Shown here: piece by piece, positions 47,497-60,064 of the stretch
How the letters are laid out: every line of letters begins with the position of its first letter
Numbering within the stretch: position 1 is the first letter of the stretch
NCBI GenBank assembly: GCA_019614645.1
Contig: JABWDB010000017.1
Location: 2,802,501 to 2,866,500 of the forward strand
DNA length: 64,000 nucleotides
Source of the DNA: Stratiolaelaps scimitus
Taxonomy: Eukaryota; Arthropoda; Arachnida; Mesostigmata; Laelapidae
Direction of reading: 5' to 3'
Notes under the pieces: generated by a model
What the model saw: the letters and a program-made list of their open reading frames with translations, nothing else
Database searches by the model: none
What the model was told of the DNA's origin: nothing
Position numbers and translations under genes: made by a program

Positions 47497-48858
47497 TGAT
47501 AAAGTTGCATCAAAAAAATAAGACCAAAGTCGTTTGTTTAAATACGAATGTCAACTGTTAGTGCTTAGTACACATTTGGTGATGATTCGATAGCACCGTT
47601 TACGTTATGTCTAAGCTTATGTCGTATGTAGGTATACTCTGCATTGTTTTCCCTGGCAAATCATTCATTTATTGACGCATGATCAGCAGAGAAGGTAGAG
47701 TGTCATTATCTCCGAGCGGTCGCAGTGCCATATACGTATAATATGTCAAACGTATGATATAATATATTGCCTTATAGTTTCGCGAACTCGATTATACTCG
47801 CTAAAAGTACCCCCTATCGTACCGGCCCACTATTTCTTTCGTGCTTAAAGCTTATGCCTCTGGAACGGTTGCGGACAGGTGTCAAGGGAGAGTTCTCCGA
47901 AAAGATGGAGGAAGTTGCCGACATTCTGACACAATGATAATTTGTGCAACACCTTTCTGTAGGTCGGTCCAGAGTAGAAACTCAACCATGCCATGATATA
48001 AAACACATGAAGTAGGTGTATAATTAGTGATGGAGGAGGGCCACTCGGAGGCGGCTGAGGGGGAATTCCAGCATTGTGCGGGGTGATAGGGTTGGGATAA
48101 TTAGTACTTCAAAGCTAGCTAGCTAGCTAGGACTCGCCCACCTAGCATGGCTTCTCCCTCGTGAATTCCTTTAAACTGGATCTGCCACGATAGGAATCTC
48201 GCAGCCCAGAGCGGTGACGCAGGAGATCTCGAGTTGGGCCGGCTTGGTTGACTGTTATGAAGGCTTAAGTTCTTAGGGCTGAAGTTTTCTGTGGGTGCGT
48301 GTGTTTGTGCGTCAGCGAGGTGTGAGTCGGGACGCGATACGCACCGTATACGTGGGACAGCGAAAATGATGGTGCCGGGGACGGGGAACTCAGGGGCGAA
48401 CGGGGATAATACATCGGAGGCGGCAGCACTTGAGATGAAGAACTCACGGCCTGGCATCAAACAGGCTTCCAAATGACGACAACGTTCAGTTGTTAAAACA
48501 AACCTCAGCTGTCGGGAAACCACTTTCGTAGGGGGGAGAGGCGATAGCTCGTCACCGTCCCATTGTGAAAGTGACTCCGGGACGAGCGCCTTTTGAAACA
48601 GAACGCAAAGAAAAGCGGCAACATAGAAGCAAAGCTAGAAACTGAGGATGCAAGCGAAATGTAACAAAAACTGTACAAAAGTAAGCGGATTAAAACTACC
48701 CACTCAGAGATGCGAAACGAAATTAATGCGATTGGAATATCGTCCCTTCTCGTGCTATAAAATCACTACAAGTTCGATGCTGGTGAGTTGAAATTGTATG
48801 CACCAGTGCTGTTTGCTGGTGGCAGGCTCCTCCTTCAATCAACCATTACCACTGTTGA
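47497..48858. other. unassigned
   Basis: A short (AGCT)n tract lies at about 48114-48130. Frames at 48.1-48.5 kb overlap on both strands. A small palindrome (ACCACTGTT-G-AACAGTGGT) spans 48848-48866. Confidence 0.4.
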
Positions 48859-49050
48859 ACAGTGGTGTTGTTAGAACGACATGTTGATCTCCATTCCGAA
48901 ATGTGCAGATACGAGACTCAGGAAGTGGACATTTGCCATTACCACAACTGTAAAAATTCCCTTCGCTTTTACCAATTTATGTAATTTCTTTTATAATCTC
49001 TATACTACCCCTTGTGGTTAATAAAGGTGTATTTGTATTGTATTGCATTG
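48859..49050 (+). mobile_element. probable LINE 3' end
   Basis: The frame 48859-48984 reads VVLLERHVDLHSEMCRYETQ then EVDICHYHNC and ends at TAA. About 33 nt later comes TTAATAAAGGTGTATTTG and a (TATTG)n-like tail. The 3' word is shared with 18845-18875. I infer a 5'-truncated LINE of the same family, though the protein part is not diagnostic by itself. Confidence 0.45.
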
Positions 49051-49394
49051 TGTTTATTTCTTTATGCTGTATTTCATTGTATTTAGATTCTATTGGTCTT
49101 ACACGTAACTGTTCAAGATTGAACTTCGCGAACCAGAATGTCAACAAGTGTTCGTGACTACCGCTAAAATAGAGCTGCCTTCGTTATCTTTGAGCCAAAG
49201 AGGAAATATTCGATTCTGCGAAAGGTCTTTAGTTTTGTCGACCATCTTTTTGCCGCACGGTTATACATAGCCTCTTGATGGGCAACGCCTATGACTACGG
49301 GTTCTATGGTGAGGAATCCTTTTATAATATATTTCCGTGTATTCCAATGTGTTTTCTGGTAGGAGCGGAATTTGCTCCTGACATTTTCCATACT

Positions 49395-49462
49395 TTTTTT
49401 TTTTTTTGAGCTGACCCTCAGCTATTCCCCTATCTGACAAGCCTCAGCTCTTAACCTTTACA
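49395..49462 (-). mobile_element. very short poly(A) retroposon with target-site duplication
   Basis: A 68-bp insertion is flanked by perfect 15-bp repeats GACATTTTCCATACT (49380-49394 and 49463-49477). On the minus strand it runs from a unique start, through a core matching the 46.54 kb copy at about 33 of 36 positions, to the hairpin AGCTGA-GGG-TCAGCT and an A13 tail. The long perfect duplication suggests a fairly recent insertion. Confidence 0.85.
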
Positions 49463-49477
49463 GACATTTTCCATACT

Positions 49478-50220
49478 GAGAGAGTGTTGAGAAATAAACG
49501 TCTCGGGCGGTGTTTCGAAAAACATACATACATAAGAATGTTTTTACTATTTCGACGAGTACAAGGATCATTGTAAAAGTCATAGCCATCGTTTCACCGA
49601 TAATAATATTATAGTGAAAAACTAGCATGACTTACCTCTATGCGCAAGAAAGTGCTATATAATCTGTCTTGAGTATTCACGTCAACTTTGTCACTGAATG
49701 CTTTTGGTGAAAAATGCTAAAACGCGCCACAGCAGCCATTGGTAATGACGCAGTGTAATTACAACGTTTATAAGCAAATATTGGAAAGCAATAATTTGGG
49801 TGGTGACAGTGGGACGCCACACCAAAAACAAATTAAATATAATGTAACTATAATAATGAAATTATTATTATTATATATATAGGTTCCCGTTATTAGAACA
49901 CGTCGTTTTTTCACATATATTCGTGTTTTTTTTTTGGGCTCTTATCGCCTATGCGATCAGCATATCGGCAGTAATTGGAGGGTGGTGTTCAACAAAAACA
50001 AATACGACGAGGTGAAAGATAGAAAAAGAGTAAAGCATAATATTATATCAAGGGCACTTTGAAGGGACCCTGTCGATGGACCCACCATGGTACACCATAG
50101 ATCGAACCTTCACAGTACAATGATATTATGCGAGCAGGAATAATTATATAGAAGATGATACTGTGTATCAATCAATCGATCGATCTATCTACCGTCAATC
50201 GATTTACTCATTTTACCAGC
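49478..50220. other. unassigned AT-rich sequence
   Basis: A mixed (ATT)n/(TA)n tract lies near 49858-49882. No gene signal was found. Confidence 0.45.
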
Positions 50221-50221
50221 A

Positions 50222-50251
50222 CATATATATATATATATCTATATATATATG
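50222..50251. repeat. (TA)n microsatellite, interrupted
   Basis: A TA run with a single CT interruption. Confidence 0.9.
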
Positions 50252-53200
50252 TGTATATCCAAGTTGGGGACAAATTATTTTCTCAGAGGCTCCCAGCCGA
50301 GTCACAGAGCAAACAAGAAACATGAGAACGGCTGTACGTTTCGTCCGCGTAGCGCTAACCGTGGCGCCAATGACCAGCGATTGTTCAAAGAGTCCGAATC
50401 GTTTCAGTGGTACACGGCCAAATGAGCACAGCGTATAAAACGATAGGGGGGGGGGTTAGGCAAGCGAAAGCGCTGCTTATATAATAGCTACCATAGCTGC
50501 ATTGCCACTGCACAATCGGCTATACAAGGCGTTTGGGATCGATCATTATCGTGTAATAATTATTAGCTGAATTAATGATCCATTTTCATCCATTCAACAC
50601 TGATTGGCTGGCTCGCTAACGGGCAGCTATAATTTAATTCCATATTAGACGAGCACATATAGATAAAGATTCAATGAGATGGGATTTCGCTGTCGCTCGT
50701 CGCTCATCGCCCTCCGCTTTATCGTTATCGTTGCCGTCGATGAAGACGCTACAGCCGTAGGACGTTTAATGGAGCGGCGCAGGGAAACAGACCAACATAC
50801 ATATGCAGTCACACACCAGCGCGCACAGATAGACACAGCGGTGCACATGACTCGCTTCGATTACATTTTGCTCTATTTTCAAGCAGAGTCTCAGCTGCTC
50901 CCCTACCTCGACTACCTCGTCTACTACAACGACTACTTCTAAAAAAAAAATTGACGTATTTTTGAACAGCTCCCTGGGTCTGCTACTATGTACGTCTGCT
51001 GTGTCGTGGATGTGACGCCGATGCGATTGATAGAGTGCCGGCGGCCTAGAGCAGTCAGTCAGCTCTTGCCGTTATCGTTCTCCGACGGCTGTTGCTGCTG
51101 CTGCTGTCGCCGCCTTCTTTAAATGTAGGTCATTTTGTAGGCAAAAATATAATCACACTTTGAAGAACGTAAATTATTGTTCAATTAGGAACAAAACAAT
51201 TATGTGACAAGGTGAATTTAACAAGTGTGCATGCTGCTGAACACATACATATATATGTACATTAAGTCATCATCGGCGTATGGGCAGTGGTCGATTCAGT
51301 TTGTGTGGCACTATTTAATCGGTATCATATTGCACCGTGTCGTGAGGGCGTTTTAAGCTAACATGTACGTGATCAGTGGGGTGGATATTACGATATAATA
51401 TATCCTTCCTTATTAGTGAATAGTTGCGGGCGGGAGATTTCCTTCGGAGCGAGTGCTCGAAAATCATTTGAGGGGCGAGAGAGAGAGAGAGATTAACGTA
51501 AATTATTCGCGGGCACGGAATACGAACGATAGCTTGTAGTATTCGTACGTTGCCGCTTCGAGTAGGCCCACACACACACTTGTCTATTAATTGCGTCGCG
51601 CGTATGGACAGCAATAATGAAGTAGTATGCACCACCTTCGACTCGTAAACCGTTTCCCGGAACTATTCGTGCCTCTCCTCTCTGCAAAAGAACCCTTTCG
51701 CTACAAACGACAGCGGAGCTGCCACGCGCTGGACAAATAGTACCTGATCACCCTGAATGCTTAAAGGGTAACCATTTTTTTTAGTGATCAAAATAATTGA
51801 ACGGACAAACAATAAGCTCAACAATTATTTATATTTCACCTGTACATTAACAGCTCAATTAGCTGTGTCTACAACAGAACAGTGTCGATACACTATAATT
51901 ATCGATAAGCTGCCGATTGTAAGCAAACAATATTGATGCGAATGTTTTTATGGGAATGATCACGTATAATGCCGAACTCTTTAATGGCACAACCATTCAA
52001 TCGGCTATTTTAGATGAATATGGTTGCTGATGTGTCGTCGTAGGCTAACGTAACGCTAAAAACGACAAAATTGTATTCGTGTATAGAACTAGAGCAGAGA
52101 CGTTGTAGATCCGCGCTTAAATTACTATCAAAAGCAATGTCAATCAATTAATTAAAGCATCGGTTTGAACACACGGAGATCTGCCGCCTAATGTTTTATG
52201 GCTGCAATAACCGAGGAAGCCTGTGACGTTAGTGATGTAACGAAACTTAGATTTGCTTGCCCACACTGGTATAACAAGCGGAGGGATTCGGAATAATAAT
52301 TAAAACTACATAATATAGCGCTTGCATTTGCCCATGCGTACATACAATTAAGATATCAGGACTTGTGACAAAAAGTGCACGTTTGTTAGATCATTTTTAC
52401 CGAAAACACCTGAAGCTTAGGGCGTACGTGCACGCATTGCAAACACAAAGAGGGTGTGCTTGCTCATCATTACGCCCTTCCGTGATCAGTTAGCATTCAC
52501 AGCATAGTATATATAGCTGACTCTATTCAAATTACATCTACTCAGTGATCCAACGATCAGATTTCTGTTCGTCCCCTTGTTGTCGACCCGACTTCAATCT
52601 ACTACAATGTAATCTATACTATAAAATGTAGATGACAGTTAATTACCTACTGGCATTCGCTCAACACAATTTACGTTTCTCATTCACAGTATAAGATCGT
52701 TCGCAAAAACCGACCCCGAGTTGTTGAGTGATGCAGGCCGCGCTCGAGGTGTCATACCTCGATATCACACCGGTGTACGTCATCGACTCTCTCTCTCTCT
52801 TCCTTCCATTCTCAACTTTTCGGTGTCCTATCGTGCTCAAACCGCTCCCAGGTTGCTGTTAGCCTTCATAGATTCGTTGCCTATCCGTTTCCCTCGCGTG
52901 CGACGACTATTCACGTGCAAGCGACGCAGCCACAGCAGCAGTCACCTCATGTCTCTCTACGTCATTCGCGCCTGCTCCCCAGCCTCTTAAATCTATCCTC
53001 AATGGCTCCGCGCAGCTAGAACTAGGGGTTCGTGGTCCGTGAAGTATGGCGAAGTGCAGCCTTTGTCGAGCATGATACGACGTTCGCAGAGCCCCGTGAT
53101 AGCTGGTAAGGTAGTTGGGGACAAGTGAGGTGAGGGGAGGTGAGATGTGATGCGGTTGGCTGTGTGAGCCAAGTACCTTTGTCATGTTATCATTGGCCGT

Positions 53201-54711
53201 TGCCAACCTACGCGAGCAGCTGAATAAAATGGCGATTCTCGACACATCAATGAATGACTGAATGGATGAACGAATACATAATGATGGCGATGCTGCTGAC
53301 GACGATGATGAGAGGGGGCCTCATGAAGGAGTAGCCACGCTTGAGATGAAAAACGTTGGCGGGAGTGCTAGATGAACCTGGCTCGTAAGCCATCTCTCTC
53401 TCTCCCTCTCTCTCTCTCCATCTTCTCGACTATCCGTGGTTGATCACGCGAACGGAGAACTTTTCTTTCATATAGCTACCTACCTATATGTACAACTGTC
53501 CTCATCGGCTGTGTTGATTCGCGACGTTCGCGCTAATTCTTGGTCCCCATCCCTCATTTAGATTCATCCATTTTCTCTCCGTTTACCTCGGCTCCCGTAC
53601 CCCTGTCGTGCTGATCCTCTACGCTGCAAGACTCGTCATTTTTTTTCTATGTCCTCTTCTTGTGTCCATTAAGATCTTGCGCATATGATTTTTCACATTT
53701 CTTTTCGATGTTGTCCCTACACTTTACGGTGCGCTTCCCCTGACTCGTGTTGATTGTCGTCCTTTCTTGAATCGTTTTCTTCACTGTGAAATCGCACCTT
53801 TCGCTTACGTACATTTTGATTTGGTTGCCACGTAAGCCGAAGGCTGGAAGTCCGTAAACGGTGAACGATTTGTATGCTTGATTTATTCAGCGTTTCTCAC
53901 AATTTTTCAACCATTATCTACACTATAGATATGTTCTATCTGAAAACATGATTGTCGTTTGGTTCTGAAACGGTTGCCTACGCTCCCACTGGTCGACATG
54001 ATTGTTTGCCCTAAACAACAAAATGAAACGGGTGAAAGCTTTCTGCTTTCTAGTCTACCGATCTTTCAGTGGGAACCTCAGAAGGCTGGCAAATCATTCC
54101 AGATTGACGCATTTCCTTCTTATCTCCTAACCAGGTAATAATAATATTATAATATCAACCAATGACTGAGAGGTAAGTTGTTGATGTTCTGCATACACTT
54201 CGCGCTAAAATAACCTCGCTGCATAGCGACCTCACGCCTCGCCACAAACACATCAAACAGCCCACGCGTCTCATCAGGATTCGAGTCGAATCTCTCACTT
54301 GGTGAGACTCAACTCGCCTGAGTCCGCAGTCCCCTCATTAACAGTGACTGTAAGACAGGAACAAGGCGCGGGGGTGTGAATGGTTGGAGCTATCGGGTGT
54401 CACGTGACTAGATCTCCAGAATCGCCGCATATCCTGCATATATTGAATAGTGTGAGTTGACGTTACATCGCTGGTTCGCCGGCGTCTTGAAGATCGTATA
54501 ACAATAGCCCTACTACGCCAAGCCTACATAGCCTTCCCTCGTGTCTAGTCCCTCTAGCTTTCATTCCCATTCACGATACGTTGCGCAAATCGTTCTCCGA
54601 CTTTCTCCTCCCACATATCGCCGGCTAACTCCGACCCGTGTGAGTTGCGCTATTCCTGAGTTGTGCAAGTCCCGAAACGACGATAAGCGCCATTGCTTCG
54701 TCCTCTTATAT
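50252..54711. other. unassigned
   Basis: A G10 run lies near 50449-50458. A stretch at 50887-50906 (CTCAGCTGCTCCCCTAC) resembles the core of the short retroposon family without its hairpin or T-run. (GA)n lies at 51478-51493 and (TC)n at about 53394-53420. Frames are short and unrecognised, including 53245-52907 (-). Confidence 0.4.
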
Positions 54712-54713
54712 AT

Positions 54714-54740
54714 TGGGCCATACTGGGCCATACTGGGCCA
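54714..54740. repeat. 10-bp tandem repeat, about 2.7 units
   Basis: TGGGCCATAC repeated. Confidence 0.8.
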
Positions 54741-54906
54741 ATAGGGTGATACGAGCCTTGTTGCTATCACATGAACTACGATTCACGGAGTGACTCTCCC
54801 ACTTATGTTCTCCAGGGTATTGCATGCTCGAATAGTCTAATCTCGCTAATGCTCTGCTAAAAATGATTTGTAAAGAAAGAGGGGGAGAGAGAGAAAGAGA
54901 GAAGGG

Positions 54907-54911
<5 letters not shown>

Positions 54912-54944
<33 letters not shown>
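54912..54944. repeat. (TA)n microsatellite
   Basis: A pure TA run directly abutting the mariner remnant. Confidence 0.95.
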
Positions 54945-54946
<2 letters not shown>

Positions 54947-55107
54947 ATTGAAGAAATTCAAGCGGCATCGCGGAAGGAGCTAAAGTAGATACCACAATCG
55001 GCCTTTGTAAAATGTTTCGAAGAATGGAAAAAAGGTATCGTAGGTGCTTTGCAGCCGGAGGAGACTACTTCGAAGGGGACAAGTGCAATTTTGATAATGA
55101 ATTAACA
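54947..55107 (+). pseudogene. mariner-like transposase C-terminal remnant
   Basis: From 54947 the frame reads IEEIQAASRKELK, a stop, then IPQSAFVKCFEEWKK. After a one-base frameshift near 55033 it reads RYRRCFAAGGDYFEGDKCNF. The pattern of a helix with an AIPxxAF-like block, FExWKKRW and then GxYFEGDxxxFD is the C-terminus of mariner-family (Tc1/mariner) transposases. The DDD catalytic core that should precede it is missing, because the similarity begins right at the (TA)n tract. One stop and one frameshift make it non-functional. Confidence 0.8.
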
Positions 55108-55432
55108 TATAACAGGTTCAGTGCGACTTTATCACTACTTCTCAATCACAGTAGTACATCGCACCTCGCCCACATAATCGATCCCTCCCTCCGAGCAGCT
55201 ATCGTGTGCTTGCCTGCCATTCTTCTAAAGTGATAGGTTACAGGAAGAGCGTTAATAGACGAAGGTCGACTTTACGTATGTAATATAATACGTCGTTTCT
55301 GGCCTTTTTGACTAATTGTGTTAATGATTAAAATGTAGTAGGTAAAAAGAATACATTTTCTGTAGCTACTTACATGTAATACTTAGGGTGTAGGATCTTA
55401 TTTAGAGCGGGGTAACCTGTTGCAGTGAAACC
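55108..55432. other. unassigned
   Basis: It may contain the 3' non-coding end of the mariner copy. No terminal inverted repeat was identified. Confidence 0.4.
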
Positions 55433-55635
55433 ATGACCTATCAAAGCTGGCTTCTATCTCGGACTGCTGGCGAAATAGAAAACTTAGACAACCACTTAAA
55501 TAGAGCCATTTCCCATTCATTGCATATTGGCGGTATACTGGTCCACGTAAACGATCCAGTGGTAGTGGGGTCTCGTATTCAAAGTTTCTTTGGCCTCTTG
55601 GTGGAAGCCAGACAGCAGAGGCTCCGAGACGTAAC
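55433..55635 (+). other. possible first coding exon
   Basis: The ATG at 55433 has A at -3. The frame reads MTYQSWLLSRTAGEIENLDN then HLNRAISHSLHIGGILVHVN and on to ARQQRLRDV, followed by a donor-like GTGAGC at 55636. Unspliced, it ends at 55639 (68 codons). Ordinary composition, no family recognised. Confidence 0.22.
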
Positions 55636-55639
55636 GTGA

Positions 55640-57182
55640 GCTACGAATTGTTGTACACCCAAAGCTGGTAGAGCTGCGCATGACAACGATATCGAAAAAG
55701 CGTTTCTTCTCTCTCTCTCTCTCTCTTTCTCTGTCTCACTGAAATCTGATACATCAATGAAGCTCACTGTTCATACGTTCATGCAACCACCACATCTCCA
55801 TACCGAACGTCAGCCAGCACTGCCACATACGATCTATTATATGTACAGGCTGGCAATAGAGAGAGAGAGAGAGAGAGAGAAGTCAGTACTGGGGCACGGG
55901 CACCGGCCTCGGTTCCAGTGACGGAACTCAACTTTGTGGCGTCAAATGTCCATCAGTGGTATTCGAAACGGTGCCACGGACTCACTATACGATCGGGAAT
56001 GCTCCTCGTGTCTTTCCCTGCTGGCTGCGATAATAAAGATCCAAGAGGGAGATCACTAGGGATAGCGTTTTGTTCGTGTGTAGCTCGAACAACGAACGGC
56101 GTTCGGCTGACAGAGGCGAACTACGCACGTTCATGCGATATCTCAGCGGCTCGAAGGTGTATGTCCAACGGGATTTTCCACGGGGCCCAAACAAAGCAAT
56201 ATGGGAGGAGGAGTGGCTGTATGATGAATCCAATTATAAACGGTTACGGAACGTCTTTTTAGTCATATAGTACGCTCAGGTAAAACCTTCTTAGTTCGTA
56301 AAAGGTACGTATACATTGAGAATAACTATGTGCACGTTATGTAGACGAGAGCTACATGACATGGCGGTGGAGCATCCCTCATGTATGTGATTGTTGAGTT
56401 GCATATGCTGGAAGTTACATATGAAAATAGTTCCAAAAAGTCTATGCCGCTGCCTTGAGGCACGTCTGTGTGGCCTGCGCTGAAGCGCGGAGCCGTGCCG
56501 AGCAGGGTCTCCGACTGCAGTTGGCGCTTTCATTCGTGCGACTACGAGCGACGAACTTGCGCTTTTAGACGTGACCCGATCCTACTTACATGGCGTCCGT
56601 GGCCGGCAAGTCCCGCAAGCATCAGAGAGCTGAATCGGAGCGTGCATAAGGTCCGCACTCCTCAGTACTCGCGACATGAATATGTTACTCACCCACCTCC
56701 AACTGCTGGATGGCCCGGTCTGGTCTCCACTCGGCGACACCACAGCTATGTTACGTTAGCCACATGGCCACGGTAGCCATCATGTGCCAAGAGGTAGACG
56801 ACCACTACCTGCTGCTATGACGGCAGGAGGAATAAATACGCAAACGCGAAAGTAGAGGAATTGCGTATGAGGCTGACACTGCAACGCTCGAGTCCGAACG
56901 GTCGCAGAAATCGTCCTGAGTTGTGGCGTAGTGAGCTGTGTCGGCTAGGTTCACTCGTTCATCTCGTACATGTGACTTCCGCGCGTGTGCGGGGGGTTGT
57001 CAGCTATGAATGGCAGAGTGCTATAGAACTGAAAACGAAACTGAGGCCTCGTGCATCGCCACTTTGAAACATTGCTGAAGCGGCGCATTCTCCCTTTCCG
57101 TTCGAACTTCAAACTAAGCGAGAAATGAAGGAACTACGTTGAAGTTAAGCTACAACTAGCGCACTAAGTGCGTGGGGCAGGA

Positions 57183-57185
<3 letters not shown>
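55640..57185. other. unassigned
   Basis: (TC)n at 55708-55730 and (GA)n at 55857-55880. Frames of up to 114 codons lie on both strands at 55.9-56.3 kb. None is recognised. Confidence 0.4.
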
Positions 57186-57220
<35 letters not shown>

Positions 57221-57323
57221 TGAATAAGTCCGTAGCTAAAATCACGTAAATATAAAACGCAAAATACTTACCAAAATTTTTTTTATCAACTAAATGTGTT
57301 CCATATATATATATATATATATT
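57186..57323. repeat. two (TA)n microsatellites
   Basis: TA runs at 57186-57218 and 57303-57323, separated by about 85 bp of AT-rich sequence. Confidence 0.9.
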
Positions 57324-59338
57324 ATAGTGTTTTTCAGGCTTCATCAATACTTGAATTAAGATATGTGTGTGTATGTGTTGTAGCGAAGTCTATGCTAAGC
57401 TAATATTTGGGTAATTTGTAAATAGTGTTAAATATTGTTTAGTCAATGTTCAGTATAATCATTACAACTGTCGAACTTACCTGCCTATTACGTGCATACT
57501 GTTAAGGTGACGAAGTGAATTAAAAACAATGATCCTTTTTATATCACGTATCCATCAATTAGGTTGGTCGATTCCTAAATCGTTGTGATCCTGGTCTTAG
57601 TATCTCGACACCTAGGTAGCGAATATTTTAGAATTCACAGAATTATTCATCCGGACAGCGCTATCAACCAACTAAGAACACAATTTACCAAATTCGCATA
57701 CACAATTCAACTCGGACATCTCCTTACCTTAGAGCAAAGCAAAGATTTGGGTTGTACATGTTATACAATGTACGGTATGTGTTTGTATGTGTGTGTGTGT
57801 GTCAAATATAAATAAATACATCATCAATTACTGATTTCGTTTACTTGAGATATCGCCGTATACTACAATGCGGTCCGCTGACTTGGCGAACAGTAACGCT
57901 TGCGCCGATGTTGGTTTGATTCTCGTTTTTGGGGTATTCTCATCTCCCATTATCCTAACCAGTTTTCGTACACCTACCGCAATCGTTTTGTCTACATTAA
58001 GTCAAAATTTCCACTCAAATTTAAGCTAGGCTGGATATTGAGCCCCAGAGTTTGGCCCGCCACCGGATCAGTCTTCACGTTTCACATCTATTGTTTCTCT
58101 ATATCTAGCTGAGGCGAGCGCTAAATTTCAAAAATTGCCTCCAACCCTTCAGTCACGCAGACAGCGTGGTCTAGACACAACTAATATTATGTATCTGTTC
58201 ACTGCCAGCCTGCATCCGCACTGCCGACTGCCGTAAGTCTAAACGACATGGCTCTGTCTCCTCGTCGGTCTGCTGCGCTGGCCTTTTCAATGGCTGCGCA
58301 CTTTAAGATGGCTCGTCCCATCCCGCCCCGTCGCTTGCCCTTGGCATCCAGCATTCGTCACAACACACCGATCCTCCAGCTACACAGCTAGCTACAACCA
58401 GGCCTAGCTACAATACATACACTCACTACGCTGCTGCTGCTGCTGCGGCGGCGAGAAAAAGGCGCGAAAAGGAAGAGATGAAGATGGCTGAGGAGGGTGT
58501 TTGCGAGCTCGCCCCCGGCCGCCTCTGCCAGCGTTTTCTACTCGCTACGATCGTACCCAGCTCACGCGCGGCCGGAAGCCGTCCGTGGTCGAGGCTCGAC
58601 TCAACTCGGCCAGGACAGGCCTGGCCAGGCCATGGAAGACAGCTCCCTTTTACGGCAAATTTCAAACTTTGAAGGAGATTAAGCGAGCTTTTGGCTCTGT
58701 GTGTATTCTGTTGGTGCTAGCGAGCGGCTGTGCCGGCTAGTGCTGTTTCGTTTGCGGAAGGGGCAACGTCTGGGTGGTGTGTACCCAGTGGCGTGTGGAG
58801 TCGGCGTCCAAGTGTGCTGGCGTTGGAGTTAGCCAAAGGGGGATGACGAGAACGGTGGGTTCCCTTTGTTTTAGGCTAGCGTCGCCGCCTCTCCGGCTCG
58901 TCGTCTTGTTGGGTAGCTGGTGGTCTGCGCTGTCGACGCCGTACGTCACACGGAGGGTGTGACGTTGAGCTTCGCCCGGGTCGAACGCACTGCGCGAGGC
59001 CGCTAGGGTTCCCTCCGCCTCGTGCGAGCGTCCGGATAAGAGGGTGGAGCCACTACGGCGGCAAGCGAAGAACAACAACAGCAACGGGTACCCCGACAGC
59101 GACAACGGTCGCAACCACACCAACAACGTCGACGGGAACGACGAGGTCGCTGTACCAGACGCAGCGGCAGAATGCGATTGTCGACGCCATTGTCGCCTCT
59201 GCTAGTGCTGCTGCTGCGTCTGTTGTTGTTATTGTTGTTAAATCATTCTTCAGAGTGTCGCGTGTTCTGTGTTCAAATGCTGGCCATGTCCCCATGATCC
59301 CAGTGGGCTCATGCGGTTGCCTGTATGCGTGTCTGTCT

Positions 59339-59342
<4 letters not shown>
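57324..59342. other. unassigned; CTG/GCG run
   Basis: A CTG/CGG triplet run lies at about 58431-58452. The GC-rich stretch 58.2-59.2 kb has frames on all strands and no domain. Confidence 0.4.

Positions 59343-59382
<40 letters not shown>
59343..59382. repeat. compound (TA)n(GT)n microsatellite
   Basis: About 14 TA units followed by about 6 GT units. Confidence 0.95.
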
Positions 59383-60064
59383 TTGTAGGCCGGTGTGCTC
59401 TCTGCCTCTAGATGAGGGCATGTGGACTTTACGTCAGTCGGCCTTCGTTCCGTTTCGTTCCTTGCTGCTGCTCTCCGCAAAGCGTTAGCGTTGACGCATT
59501 TAAGCGGGCTGCTGCTTATGCATGCGATTCTCTCTGTTATGTCTCTTCCACTCGCTGCCTTTCATTCTCGCTTCGTATGCGGAGCCAGCAGGGGAATGGA
59601 ATATTTTAGGGTGACATTAGGCAGAGGGGAGGGAATTACAGCTACTGGAAGGCTACCACTACGGCGAGCCCGCCACCACAACTGCTGCAATAATAACAAC
59701 CACGCCAACGTTGACCTATAGATAATTTCGGCTGGTCCGTTGTCTGACAGGATCGGCGAGAGAGCACGGGAGCCACCATGAACGGGTAACCTAAGAAAAA
59801 TGGAGATCAAATTTGTTTTGCAGGTGTGTCAACTTGTTGCTGTTAGCAGAATGCATTAAATATTGTAATACAACAAGTTGCACAGAGGACCTCCATTAGC
59901 TCGGTGTCAGAGCATCTACGGGGATACGATCGCCAAGTAAATAGTTCAATACGTTAAATATAATCGTATTCTCCACCACCGAAATGTGCAGCTTAAAAGG
60001 AAATCAAGCAATAGGCAGGTATTGGGTACGGCCCCCCACCCCGCTGTCTCTATTTTAAGCCCAG
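59383..60064. other. unassigned
   Basis: Short overlapping frames on both strands. Nothing was supported. Confidence 0.4.

Noticed and set aside
50881..50953. third full copy of the short hairpin/poly(A) family
   Set aside because: About 17 nt resemble the core and an A-run is nearby, but the hairpin is missing, the A-run is on the wrong side and no duplication is seen.
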